Made by a program: the position numbers and the translations under genes
Assembly (NCBI RefSeq): GCF_004104355.1
Contig: NZ_RJLM01000015.1
Span: 1 to 64,000 of the forward strand
DNA: 64,000 nucleotides
Direction: 5' to 3'
From: Photobacterium chitinilyticum
GTDB lineage: Bacteria; Pseudomonadota; Gammaproteobacteria; Enterobacterales; Vibrionaceae
Notes under the pieces: model-generated
The model's input: only the letters and a program-made list of their open reading frames with translations
What the model was told of the DNA's origin: nothing
The model's database searches: none
Shown: in pieces, positions 35,859 to 44,635 of the stretch
Layout of the letters: the number at the start of each line of letters is the position of its first letter
Position numbering within the stretch: the stretch's first letter is position 1

Positions 35859-36246
35859 GTCGGAAGGAACTGACGGAACGGAACAGGAAAAAGCCACGGA
35901 GTTTGGCTGTCTCAGGAAGAGACCGGTGTATCAGGATGATATATCGAACATGGACAGTGAAGGGAACGGCCGAAGGATTCGGTTAACAGCAGGCAGGATG
36001 TTTGCTGGTCAGGATGACACAAGGACCACTTCAGGATGAAGTCAGGGACACCTCCAGGATGGATGAGAGAGTCAGGACAGGAAGTGCTGACGGGTCAGGA
36101 GACCGAAGGACCTCTTCAGGACGAAGAATAAAAGGAATATGCTGACGGATTACAGCAATTCAAAGGAATGATGCAGGGAGCACCATAGTAGCGGGAATGC
36201 TGCATGCAAGACCTAAGGGCGCGACGCAAGTCGCGCCCGTTCTTTT
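35859..36246 (+). ncRNA. csrB: CsrB-family regulatory RNA, unit A
   Basis: A CsrA-sequestering RNA of about 388 nt. I count about 28 GGA motifs, many in hairpin loops such as ACTTC-AGGAT-GAAGT (36029-36043) and CTTC-AGGAC-GAAG (36114-36126). The 5' end GTCGGAAGG resembles E. coli csrB, which starts GTCGAC, and follows TAATAT by 7 nt. The 3' end is the terminator GGGCGCGAC, loop GCAA, GTCGCGCCC then GTTCTTTTA. Position between syd and yqcC is the csrB locus of E. coli. It should bind many CsrA dimers and be activated by the VarS/VarA (BarA/UvrY) system. Short open frames across it are not genes. Confidence 0.93.
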
Positions 36247-36467
36247 ATGTGTACTCTTCGCCGTGAACCCTGTCTAAACGTGTCAATCTCAATAAATATC
36301 TAGCTATTTCCCTCTCCAGAAAATGTTCATCTACGATTGAGTTGCTTTGCAAAATACACGCTATTCATAACGTGAATCTTACTTCAGCCGATTATTAGTT
36401 TGCTGATGGTAATTTAGGCAAACTATTCCTCTGATGAAATCGGTTACTGGATATGGCCTACTATGCT

Positions 36468-36485
36468 TGTGAGAGATCTCTTACA
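36468..36485. promoter_or_regulatory. GacA/UvrY/VarA-type upstream activating site, unit B
   Basis: TGTGAGAGATCTCTTACA differs from the perfect palindrome by one base. Its centre is about 180 bp upstream of the inferred start of unit B (36657). The -10 like TAATAT is at 36644-36649. Confidence 0.9.
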
Positions 36486-36656
36486 TAGGTGTGGGAAAAG
36501 GTGGTTTGCCTCTATCTCATATAACTGTACGGTGATAATTAAGTTATTACAATTCAATAGTTTAGACTTGTTGCATATTGGTATTTCATTTTTTTGAGCA
36601 AAAATGTAATTTTCACCATGTTGTTTGGAAACGTAAACCGAGTAATATTTCCTCTG

Positions 36657-37090
36657 TCGAAGGGAAACGGCATAACGGACTAGAAGAAGCTGCAGGATGT
36701 GGCTTACCTTAGGATGAGGAGAGCCAGCGCGGATAGCTCGCTCGCCAGGACGGTATTGGACACGACAAGGATTGCGACAGTAGATGGGACATCTGCTGGT
36801 CAGGATGACACAAAGGACTCACTTCAGGATGAAGTTAGGGACACCTCTAGGATAGAGGCTTTAAGGATTTACTTCGGGACGAAGTTAGGGACACCTCCAG
36901 GTAAGGAAGAGAGAGTCGGAACAGGATGCTTCGACGGGTCAAGGAACTACCGAAGGACAACTCTGGGATGAGAGTAGGGATTACTGTTAAAGGATATAGC
37001 ATTTTCAAGGATGGATGCAGGGAGCACCTCAGTAGCTGGATTGCTGCATGTAAGACCTAAGGGCGTGACGAAAGTCACGCCCGTTCTTTT
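36657..37090 (+). ncRNA. CsrB-family regulatory RNA, unit B (diverged)
   Basis: An RNA of about 434 nt with roughly 30 GGA motifs, including ACTTC-AGGAT-GAAGT (36822-36836) and ACTTC-GGGAC-GAAGT (36872-36886). It begins GTCGAAGGG after TAATAT and ends at GGGCGTGAC, loop GAAA, GTCACGCCC, GTTCTTTT. The 3' part (GCAGGGAGCACC, then TGCTGCATGTAAGACCTAAGG) is shared with units A and C, but the middle is clearly different and longer. The terminator stem has paired changes relative to A and C (GCG/CGC to GTG/CAC), which keep the helix. Confidence 0.92.
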
Positions 37091-37145
37091 ATGTGTGCTC
37101 TACGCTGAAGATCAGGTTTACAGCACTGTAGGCCCCAGCGAAAAT

Positions 37146-37184
<39 letters not shown>

Positions 37185-37214
37185 TAATCTATTACCTCTA
37201 TTCCCCCACTTCTT

Positions 37215-37232
37215 TGTGCGAGATCTCTTACA
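37215..37232. promoter_or_regulatory. GacA/UvrY/VarA-type upstream activating site, unit C
   Basis: TGTGCGAGATCTCTTACA, identical to the site of unit A. Its centre is about 180 bp upstream of the inferred start of unit C (37403). The -10 like TAATCT is at 37390-37395. Confidence 0.88.
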
Positions 37233-37402
37233 AAGCTGTGGGATAAAAGGGAGAAATGTATTGGCTGATGACTCTTCTCTTTGTCTATATTGTTGATTTT
37301 TTTGTTTAATTTTGATGGTTGTAGTCGCAGGATGTTTTCATTTTAAGAATATTATCTTCTGCTGTAGTTCATTTCTTACCGGGTTAGCGTAATCTTAATG
37401 GT

Positions 37403-37793
37403 GTCGGAAGGAACTGACGGAACGGAACAGGAAAAAGCCACGGAGTTTGGCAGTCTCAGGAAGAGACCGGTGTATCAGGATGATATATCGAACATGGACT
37501 GTGAAGGGAACAGCCGAAGGATTCGGTTAACAGCAGGCAGGATGGTTGCTGGTCAGGATGACACAAGGACCACTTCAGGATGAAGTCAGGGACACCTCCA
37601 GGATGGATGAAGAGAGTCAGGACAGGAAGTACTGACGGGTCAGGAGACCGAAGGATCACTTCAGGACGAAGAATAAAAGGAATATGCTGACGGATTACAG
37701 CAATTCAAAGGAATGATGCAGGGAGCACCATAGTAGCGGGAATGCTGCATGTAAGACCTAAGGGCGCGACGCAAGTCGCGCCCGTTCTTTTTT
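37403..37793 (+). ncRNA. CsrB-family regulatory RNA, unit C
   Basis: About 391 nt and nearly identical to unit A: by hand alignment I find about eight substitutions and one inserted A. It has the same GTCGGAAGG start, the same set of GGA motifs in hairpin loops, and the same terminator (GGGCGCGAC, GCAA, GTCGCGCCC, then GTTCTTTTTT). The upstream 170 bp share little with those of unit A apart from the activating site and the -10 region. It should be a third CsrA-titrating RNA under the same two-component control. Confidence 0.93.
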
Positions 37794-37892
37794 GGCTATC
37801 CATACCAACCAGTATAAGTATTAACTCATTCCTGCTTAACTTAAGCCATTTTTAATAAGCAATTCTTTGAACCCCATTTATCACTATTGTTA

Positions 37893-38195
37893 CTATTCCG
37901 GCATATGATGTGGCGGGACATGGAAATGCATCGCGTGAAAGCCCTTCATTACTACATACCCCTGATAGGCATCTTGTCCGCTTGCAGAAAATTCAAACCA
38001 GTATACGGTGTGCCAGCCCCAGTGCCCTTGTTTATCTTTTAGCTTGTGTGAGCCCCGGGCAATGGTTAGCAGTTGTAGCCCCAGGTTATCGCAGCGTTGC
38101 TCGATAAAACGCTGGGCAAATTCAGTCTGACGGCGCTGTTGCCAGAACAGGTAGCCTAACAAAGCGAGCGTTAAGATGCCCAGTAAGTTATCCAT
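37893..38195 (-). CDS. DUF3301 family membrane-anchored protein
   Basis: A 100-residue protein with one N-terminal transmembrane helix (LLGILTLALLGYLFWQQ) and a C-terminal part with WGWHTVYWFEFSASGQDAYQGYV and a His/Pro-rich end. Length and pattern fit DUF3301. It lies 32 nt downstream of the DUF3549 gene, with which it is probably cotranscribed. Function unknown. Confidence 0.83.
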   Translation of the reverse strand: MDNLLGILTLALLGYLFWQQRRQTEFAQRFIEQRCDNLGLQLLTIARGSHKLKDKQGHWGWHTVYWFEFSASGQDAYQGYVVMKGFHAMHFHVPPHHMPE

Positions 38196-38227
38196 TTCCT
38201 ACTTATCCCTTTTGATTAATTATTTGA

Positions 38228-39271
38228 TCAGACTTGCCCACGGGCATGTTGCTGCAGCTTGGTAATGGCCTCAACCAAGGCTGGATCTGCCTGACCGTGC
38301 AGTACCTGAAGCATGATCCCACGAAGAATCGGCTGCATAACTAAATCGGCAAAGAGCTGGTTGAACAAGGCCTGGTCTTCGGTTTCTGCCAGGCGTAGCA
38401 GAAATTGGCTGGCAAGGTCGGTATCAGCGAGGCCGTTCCAGCAGCGACCGGCGATAGCCACTAGAACCTCAGGGTGACATAGTTTCTGAACAGCAAGTAA
38501 CTGTTTTAACTGCTGGCTTAGCAGGATACTGTCACTGCCCGATAGTGCGCGGATCAGGGCTGAAATCAGGAATAGGTCAGGCTCTGGTTGGTCGGTCTCG
38601 TTTTCAAGGCGTTCCGCGATACGCTGGCTGAGGTTTTCGGGGAGAGTGCAGTGTTCAAGGCAACCTAGCAGAGCATACAGAGGGGGCATTGGCAGGTTCA
38701 TGAGTGCTTTTCGCAGCAAAGTACTGTTGTTTTCTTGCTTTATACGGGCGCAAACGTCCGCCAGGCCTTGAAGGCCTACGCCTTGCCATTGCTCCCAACC
38801 GGTATCGCCCGTTAGGTAATGCTGGGCATGCTCATAATACTGGCTGGCCGGTAGTGAAAGCTGATGGCGCAGAAGGGCATGGAAGATAGCCATTTTGTCG
38901 TCATTGGGCTTGAAGGTATATGGGTTTGCCGCTAGTTTTTCCTGCTCTTCTTCTGTTGGAGCACTGTTTAATGTCGCCCCCATTGCTTCAATGACATATT
39001 TGATGAAATCGCCTACAGCGGCCTGCTTCAATAAGCCTCGTTCATCAAGTGGCAGGCGAAGGAACCAAATCCAAGGTGGGTTGCCTTGTTGCCAAAAAGA
39101 GATAGACAGGTGAGCGTGCTGTTGCAGTGGCCATGGATAGGGTTGACGGTTTTCTTCGACAGCCTTGAATTGGTCAATATCGATTTCGCTGACGCGGCGG
39201 CCAAGATCATAGATTTTGTACTGGCAACCAGCGTTATCCAGTAGTTGGGTCAGGGTGTGAAATTTATCCAT
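38228..39271 (-). CDS. DUF3549 family protein
   Basis: A 347-residue cytoplasmic protein, largely helical, with MDKFHTLTQLLDNAGCQYKI at the start and WPLQQHAHLSISFWQQGNPP, WIWFLRLPLDERGLLKQAA in the first third. The remainder looks like helical repeats (ALLGCLEHCTLPENLSQR, FLISALIRALSGSDSILLSQ). This matches DUF3549 in length and order with DUF3301 (family name from memory). No catalytic motif is visible. Just upstream lies the palindromic element at 39307-39573. Confidence 0.83.
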   Translation of the reverse strand: MDKFHTLTQLLDNAGCQYKIYDLGRRVSEIDIDQFKAVEENRQPYPWPLQQHAHLSISFWQQGNPPWIWFLRLPLDERGLLKQAAVGDFIKYVIEAMGATLNSAPTEEEQEKLAANPYTFKPNDDKMAIFHALLRHQLSLPASQYYEHAQHYLTGDTGWEQWQGVGLQGLADVCARIKQENNSTLLRKALMNLPMPPLYALLGCLEHCTLPENLSQRIAERLENETDQPEPDLFLISALIRALSGSDSILLSQQLKQLLAVQKLCHPEVLVAIAGRCWNGLADTDLASQFLLRLAETEDQALFNQLFADLVMQPILRGIMLQVLHGQADPALVEAITKLQQHARGQV

Positions 39272-39306
39272 GGATATTATGCTTACTCTTAAATGATGCC
39301 CTGATT

Positions 39307-39573
39307 ATATACCCAAGCGACCTCAAGATGCTTGTTCAGCAAGAATTTATTGGTACCTAAGCAAGGCGCTGATTTGAAAACATAGTTGCTCTACGTTAAA
39401 AATCAGCAACACTGCATAGGTACCAATAAAACTTGCCCTTAGGGAGTGAATCAGTGTGCCCATTTCAGTGTCAAATAAGTTTGAAAGGGCTAGCCATTCC
39501 AGCACTTATTTTCCTTGAATTGAACACACTGAATTCACTCTGAACTCTGCCTCTTGAGGTCGCTTGGGTATAT
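39307..39573. mobile_element. 267-bp palindromic MITE-like element
   Basis: The first and last 22 bases are perfect inverted repeats (ATATACCCAAGCGACC at the left end; the right end is its complement at 39552-39573). Inside are two more inverted pairs. TTATTGGTACCTA near 39347 pairs with TAGGTACCAATAA near 39417, and AGTGAATCAGTGTG near 39442 pairs with CACACTGAATTCACT near 39524. No protein is encoded. A TA duplication at the edges is possible. It fills the spacer between DUF3549 and yqcC. Confidence 0.75.
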
Positions 39574-39653
39574 GGACTCTGCGGCTAAGATGGTATCCTT
39601 GCGCGCTTTATTGTTTAGTTTGGTATAAGTAGTTTCTTCTAGGGAGAATGACG

Positions 39654-39974
39654 ATGGATAAATACCATCACACCCAACAATTGCTGGATCGGCTTGAAAC
39701 CGTCATGCGGGAAGCTGACATCTGGGAGGGCGAGTCACCGGATCCGTCTGCTTTAGCCAGCTCCGAGCCCTTTGCCATAGATACCCTGAGCTGTAGTCAG
39801 TGGCTACAGTGGATCTTTATTCCCCAGATGAAGCAGCTGGTAGCACTGAATGCACCGTTGCCGATACATTTTGAAATCTCCCCCTATGTAGAAGAAGCTA
39901 TGAAAGGCCAATCTGATAATACTGCGGTTTATCGTGTTACCCGCAATTTCGATCACCTGTTCAGAGCAAAATAA
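39654..39974 (+). CDS. yqcC: YqcC family protein
   Basis: A 106-residue cytoplasmic protein with the YqcC pattern: HTQQLLDRLETVMREADIWE, PFAIDTLSCSQWLQWIFIPQM, then LPIHFEISPYVEEAM. An ATG six bases upstream (39648) is also in frame, but AGGGAG at 39641-39646 is correctly spaced for 39654. It begins the yqcC-truC-yqcA cluster, as in E. coli. Function unknown. Confidence 0.9.
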   Translation: MDKYHHTQQLLDRLETVMREADIWEGESPDPSALASSEPFAIDTLSCSQWLQWIFIPQMKQLVALNAPLPIHFEISPYVEEAMKGQSDNTAVYRVTRNFDHLFRAK

Positions 39975-39977
39975 ACG

Positions 39978-40718
39978 ATGGAATTAGAGATCCTTTATCA
40001 AGACCAGTACCTAGTTGCTGTAAACAAGCCTGCCGGAATGCTGGTTCATCGCTCTTGGTTAGATAGCCATGAAACGGTTTTTGTCATGCAGACATTGCGC
40101 GACCAGATTGGACAGCATGTCTTTCCCTTGCATCGGTTGGATCGCCCGACTTCCGGTGTACTGCTGTTTGCGCTGTCGAGCGAAATCGCTGCGTTAATGA
40201 TGCCAAAATTTGCCGGTCGAGATATCCATAAAACGTATCATGCCGTAGTACGCGGCTGGGTAAAAGAAGCGGCGGTTTTAGATTATCCACTCAAAAAGGA
40301 ACTGGATAAAATTGCGGATAAAAATGCCGCGGAAGAACAGGAGGCTCAAGAGGCAGTAACGGCATACCAGCCCGTTGCGACTGTCGAAACCGATATTCCT
40401 GTCGGTCGCTATGCAACCAGCCGCTATAGCTTGGTGGAAATGAAACCAGAAACTGGCCGCAAGCATCAATTACGTCGTCATATGCACCATTTAAGCCACC
40501 ATATCATCGGAGATGTAAACCATGGTGATGGTCGTCATAACCGTATGTTCAGGGACAACTATGAGTGCCGTCGTTTGATGTTGCATGCCTCTCGCCTGCA
40601 GCTTGAGCACCCTGTTACCGGTGAGGAGCTTGATATTAGAGCCTGTACCGATGAAGCCTGGAATCGGGTGATGGTAGCATTTGACTGGTCTGTGGCACTG
40701 ATGGCGTCCAAAACCTAA
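39978..40718 (+). CDS. truC: tRNA pseudouridine(65) synthase TruC
   Basis: TruC makes pseudouridine at position 65 of certain tRNAs. The 246-residue protein is an RluA-family synthase: LVAVNKPAGMLVHRSWLD, the catalytic motif HRLDRPTSGVLLFAL with Asp near residue 54, KTYHAVVRGW, and ETGRKHQLRRHMHH. The start lies 3 nt after the yqcC stop, so the two are an operon. Confidence 0.95.
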   Translation: MELEILYQDQYLVAVNKPAGMLVHRSWLDSHETVFVMQTLRDQIGQHVFPLHRLDRPTSGVLLFALSSEIAALMMPKFAGRDIHKTYHAVVRGWVKEAAVLDYPLKKELDKIADKNAAEEQEAQEAVTAYQPVATVETDIPVGRYATSRYSLVEMKPETGRKHQLRRHMHHLSHHIIGDVNHGDGRHNRMFRDNYECRRLMLHASRLQLEHPVTGEELDIRACTDEAWNRVMVAFDWSVALMASKT

Positions 40719-40809
40719 CAGTCAGAATTTAATGGGCGACATCGCGTAATCAGTGACTTTTATTTGCATCAGGCCAGACAACCAGCCACATTAGTTGAAG
40801 GAATACATA

Positions 40810-41286
40810 ATGGCAGCGAGGCCGGAAGCGATGGCAAAGGTAGGTGTTTTTGTAGGATCGGTATACGGAGGGGCAGAGGACGTCGCTCAGGAAGTCGTAG
40901 AGCTGCTGATTGTCAGGGGGCATGTGGCGCAGCTGTTTCTTGAACCGCAGATAGAGGATTTTCTCGACTACCAAAATGATGCTGCGCTGGTGATCACCTC
41001 GACGACGGGGCAGGGCGAGATCCCTGATAACTTATTGCCGCTTTACCAAGCATTGAATGAGCAGTTTCCATTGCTGACAGGGTTGGAATACGGTGTGATT
41101 TCGATGGGTGACTCAAGCTACGGCGAGGAACGATATTGTGGAGCTGGACGTCAGTTTGATGAGCTGCTGGTGCAACTTCAGGCAAAGCCTGTCAATGAAC
41201 GCCTGGATATTGATGCCTGTGTTAACTTTGATGCGCAAGAAGTTGTTATGCCTTGGCTAGAGCAGTTTATTGAGCGAGTCGCTTAA
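40810..41286 (+). CDS. yqcA: flavodoxin-like protein YqcA
   Basis: A small FMN-binding flavodoxin-domain protein related to MioC. The phosphate-binding loop is GSVYGGAEDVAQ, followed by ITSTTGQGEIPDNLLPLY and the flavin-contact loop MGDSSYGEERYCGAGRQFD. ATG 40810 has GAAGGA at good spacing (158 residues). ATG 40831 (MAKVGVFVG) aligns better with E. coli YqcA and would give 151 residues. Both share the same frame and stop. It probably carries electrons, partner unknown. Confidence 0.9.
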   Translation: MAARPEAMAKVGVFVGSVYGGAEDVAQEVVELLIVRGHVAQLFLEPQIEDFLDYQNDAALVITSTTGQGEIPDNLLPLYQALNEQFPLLTGLEYGVISMGDSSYGEERYCGAGRQFDELLVQLQAKPVNERLDIDACVNFDAQEVVMPWLEQFIERVA

Positions 41287-41329
41287 GCTTTTAATCGATA
41301 AACCTCAAAATTAACTCTGCCTGTCATCG

Positions 41330-41357
41330 GCACTCCTGAGGTTACGGTCAGGAGTGC
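41330..41357. terminator. stem-loop between yqcA and yaeH
   Basis: GCACTCCTGA and TCAGGAGTGC are perfect 10-bp arms around GGTTACGG. It sits between convergent genes but has no T run, so termination is only probable. Confidence 0.5.
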
Positions 41358-41366
41358 AAGTCAGGA

Positions 41367-41747
41367 TTATTTTAATTTTTCCAAATCGGCCTCGATCTCG
41401 GCAATTTTATGGGTAACGACCTGCTCAAGGTGTCGTAAATCTTTCAGTATTTTCTTCTTAACATCAACGTCCGTATGCTTTTTATTGGTTAGCTGATCAA
41501 GCTCATCAATCACAAAGGTCAGGTTACGGTTGATTTCAGTGATTTCTTTATATTCACGGTTGCCGCTGTTAACGACGACTGATTTCCGCTGGCGCGGAAA
41601 CTTGAATTTGACACTTTTGGCAAAGAGCTCGCCTTTTTGCTTGGCAAAATACACTTTCAGAATGTCGTTGGTTGCTTCCTGGCGCAGGCTGTAACGCTCG
41701 ATGGTTTCCGGATTTTCAATACCGATACTGGTGAGGTTTGGGTACAT
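41367..41747 (-). CDS. yaeH: YaeH/UPF0325 family protein (DUF3461)
   Basis: A 126-residue protein closely matching E. coli Yae[54 protein letters not shown], and the end [20 protein letters not shown]. In E. coli yaeH lies near dapD and glnD; here it follows glnD on the same strand. Function unknown. Confidence 0.94.
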   Translation of the reverse strand: MYPNLTSIGIENPETIERYSLRQEATNDILKVYFAKQKGELFAKSVKFKFPRQRKSVVVNSGNREYKEITEINRNLTFVIDELDQLTNKKHTDVDVKKKILKDLRHLEQVVTHKIAEIEADLEKLK

Positions 41748-41916
41748 AGAGGGGCCTCATTCTTATGGACTGTTGTGTTAAAGAATGTAGCAATTACAGA
41801 CGACAGCGTCCTGATGTAGCACTTAATGTGTGGGCGAGATCGAGATTCCCCCGAGCCAGTGGTAAGTGGCTAGGGGATCTTGATAGCTGGGGAAAGCTGG
41901 TGAGTGATTTGAATGA

Positions 41917-44538
41917 TTATTTAGCGGCGTTGAGCCGAGTAATCAGGGCATCTTTGAGTTGCAGCTGTTGCTCTTCACTGAGCTGGGCCCCGTCCTCGTT
42001 GACCAAGATAAAGAAGTCTTCAGCCCTTTCGCCAATCGTGGTGATTTTAGCTGCCTGCAAGATCACTTTTTGCCGGGCAAAAACCGAACCGACACGAGCG
42101 AGCAGGCCCGGCATATCAAGGGCAATCAATTCCATCATGGTTTTCTTCCCCGTTTTGGTCGGTAGAAAATTAACTTTGGTTTTGACATGGAAATGAAGCA
42201 ACTTACGTGGTGCGCGCTTTTTCTTGCGTTCTGACTTCATTTGGGTCAAGGCACTTACCAGCGCCCGGCGTACGGTATTATGACGGTTTTCATTCAGTGC
42301 CTTGCCGGTCGGATCCAGTACTATAAAGGTATCGAGGGCATAGCCATCTTTGCTATTCATGATTTGGGCGTCGTGGACACTGAGGTTCTTTTTGTCCAGC
42401 TCCGAGACTACAAGCGCAAATAGCTTGGTCTTGTCCTTGCTATAAACAAAGACCTCGGTACCTCCGCGAGTCGCTTTCTTGCTCAGCAAGATTAATGGCT
42501 TGTCAGGATCTTCATGGGTCAGGATTGCTTCGGCATGCCAGGCTATCTGCTTGTGGGTGTGGCGCAGGAAATAATCAGCCTTGAAGCGTTGCCACAAGAC
42601 TTCGATTTCACGTGGGGCAAAACCCTGGCTACGCAGAAGCGCAGATGCCATTTGCTGGTTATGGCGGATCCGCTCACGGACATCCGGCGGATTTTCCAGC
42701 CCGCGGCGAAGGGCTTTTTGCGTCGAGTAATAGAGCTCGGCCAGCAGGGTACGCTTCCAGCTATTCCATAGCTCCTGGTTGGTTGCACAGATATCGGCAA
42801 CGGTGAGGCAGATCAGATAATCAAGTCGCTCCTCGTCCCGCACCTGCATGGCAAAATCAGTGACAACTTCAGGATCGTATATATCACGGCGCTGGGCTGT
42901 GACTGACATCAGCAGATGCTTGTTGACCAGCCATTTGACCAAATTGGCTTCGGGACGGGAGAGACCATGCTGGATACAGAAATCATAGGCTTCAATACCG
43001 CCGAGCTCGGAGTGGTCGCCACCGCGTCCCTTGGCGATATCATGGAAGATCGCAGCCAGAAGCAGGATCTCTTTTTTGGCGATCCTCGGATACACCTCGC
43101 AGCAGATCGGATGGCGTTGACGGTTGTCCGGATCGCTAAACTTGTTGAGGTTTTTGAGCAACCGGACACTGTGTTCATCAACGGTATAAACGTGGAACAG
43201 GTCGAACTGCATCTGGCCTACGATCTGGCTCCATTGGGGAAGGTAAGCAGATAACACACCGTGTCGGTGCATCAGGCGAAATGCCCTTTGCAGGGCGTTG
43301 GGCTCGCGAACCAGCTCCATGAATTTTTCCCGTGCTTCGGGGATATCGACCAAAAAACGGTTCAGGCGTCGTCGGGCCGTTCGAAGCTGGCGCAAAGTCG
43401 GGGCTGCAATTCCTTCAATCTCGGCGTTTCGTGCAACATGCAGGCACATATCGAGAATAGTTTCAGGCCGAGCCTGAAACAAGGCGGGCTTGGTCGCTTC
43501 GATGAGGTGGCCTCGAAGCTGAAAGTCGTCATCTAAGGGGATTGCATCTGTGATCTGTCCTTTGTTAATAATGGCCTGATCAAATAGTTGCAATAACATT
43601 TTGTTGAGTTCCAATACTCGGCGCAGGGTCCGGTAGAACTCCTTCATCATCATCTCTACCGGACGGTTCCCCTCGCCGGTATAGCCTAGCTTTTCGGCAA
43701 CCGAGGCCTGATGCTCGAAGGTCAGGCGATTATCGTAACGTCGGAGCTCGCTGTGCAGGGCAAAGCGAATACGCCACAGTGAGTCTTGGCATTCGACCAG
43801 CTCACGGTATTCGGCATCGGTCAAAAAGCCAAAACGACTCATTTCCAGCAGGCTGGTGGCCCCAAAATGACGCCGGGCAACCCAGCTCAGAGTATGGATG
43901 TCGCGCAGTCCGCCGGGGCTGGATTTGATATCCGGTTCGAGGTTATAGGTGGTGTCGTGGTAGCGGGCATGGCGAACCTTTTGTTCTTCCAGCTTCGCCT
44001 GGTAAAACGCTTCACTTGGCCAAAACTTGCCGGAATTAATTTTTTCTTCCAGGTACTGAAAAGTATCAGGATTGCCACACAGCAGGCGTGATTCCTGTAA
44101 GTTGGTAGCGACTGTCAAGTCTTCAAGACCGATTTCAAAACAGTCGTCAATGGTACGAACGCTATGGCCCACCTCCAGCTTGAGATCCCACAGGAAAGTA
44201 AGGAATTCGCTGACCGTCCTGCCTGTCGACTCGTCCAGCCGATGCTCGCTGAGTAGCAAAATATCGACATCGGAAAGCGGATGGAGCTCGCCCCGGCCAT
44301 ATCCGCCTACGGCAATCAGTGCTAGCTCGCGGTGTTTATCGAGGCTGTAATGCAGCCATAATCGCTGTAACAGACTATCGATAAAACCAGCACGGGATTC
44401 TACCAGTTCGGTGATTGGCGTGTGATTGGCGAACAGCTGTTTCTGCTGTGTAGTAAATTGCTCAAGCTCACTGCGCAAGGCTTCTTGTGAGAGGGGCTCA
44501 GGGGGGATTTGTTCAGAGGCTGAGGAAGTATCTATCAT
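41917..44538 (-). CDS. glnD: bifunctional PII uridylyltransferase/uridylyl-removing enzyme GlnD
   Basis: GlnD is the glutamine sensor that adds or removes UMP on PII proteins. With ATG 44538 the protein has 873 residues. The nucleotidyltransferase motif GGYGRGELHPLSDVDILLL is near residue 72, the HD-domain motif HDIAKGRGGDHSELG near 500, and two ACT domains end the protein (VFVYSKDKTKLFALVVSELD; MELIALDMPGLLARVGSVF). The frame is open to 44595, but the extra 19 residues are unlike the family and carry no Shine-Dalgarno. It lies downstream of map beyond a terminator. Confidence 0.95.
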   Translation of the reverse strand: MIDTSSASEQIPPEPLSQEALRSELEQFTTQQKQLFANHTPITELVESRAGFIDSLLQRLWLHYSLDKHRELALIAVGGYGRGELHPLSDVDILLLSEHRLDESTGRTVSEFLTFLWDLKLEVGHSVRTIDDCFEIGLEDLTVATNLQESRLLCGNPDTFQYLEEKINSGKFWPSEAFYQAKLEEQKVRHARYHDTTYNLEPDIKSSPGGLRDIHTLSWVARRHFGATSLLEMSRFGFLTDAEYRELVECQDSLWRIRFALHSELRRYDNRLTFEHQASVAEKLGYTGEGNRPVEMMMKEFYRTLRRVLELNKMLLQLFDQAIINKGQITDAIPLDDDFQLRGHLIEATKPALFQARPETILDMCLHVARNAEIEGIAAPTLRQLRTARRRLNRFLVDIPEAREKFMELVREPNALQRAFRLMHRHGVLSAYLPQWSQIVGQMQFDLFHVYTVDEHSVRLLKNLNKFSDPDNRQRHPICCEVYPRIAKKEILLLAAIFHDIAKGRGGDHSELGGIEAYDFCIQHGLSRPEANLVKWLVNKHLLMSVTAQRRDIYDPEVVTDFAMQVRDEERLDYLICLTVADICATNQELWNSWKRTLLAELYYSTQKALRRGLENPPDVRERIRHNQQMASALLRSQGFAPREIEVLWQRFKADYFLRHTHKQIAWHAEAILTHEDPDKPLILLSKKATRGGTEVFVYSKDKTKLFALVVSELDKKNLSVHDAQIMNSKDGYALDTFIVLDPTGKALNENRHNTVRRALVSALTQMKSERKKKRAPRKLLHFHVKTKVNFLPTKTGKKTMMELIALDMPGLLARVGSVFARQKVILQAAKITTIGERAEDFFILVNEDGAQLSEEQQLQLKDALITRLNAAK

Positions 44539-44593
44539 CGCAGTCCGTGCTATGTTATGAGTCGTATTTCTACTACTATAACCGCAACGGAAC

Positions 44594-44620
44594 AAAAAAC
44601 CGACCTGATGGCCGGTTTTT
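44594..44620 (-). terminator. terminator between map and glnD
   Basis: On the minus strand AAAAACCGGCC, loop ATCA, GGTCGGTTTTTT, one mismatch in the stem. It follows the map stop by 16 nt. Confidence 0.85.
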
Positions 44621-44635
44621 CAAGGTTATCTGATG

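Noticed and set aside
35782-36039. An 85-codon open frame over csr unit A, with similar frames of 61 codons at 37398-37583 and 90 codons at 36699-36971
   Set aside because: They lie within GGA-rich structured RNA, lack ribosome binding sites, and the amino-acid pattern simply reflects the repeated GGA motifs.
39307-39573. The palindromic element considered as an integron attC site or an insertion sequence
   Set aside because: No attC core sites flanking a cassette, no integrase, and no transposase frame inside; a MITE-like repeat is the simpler reading.
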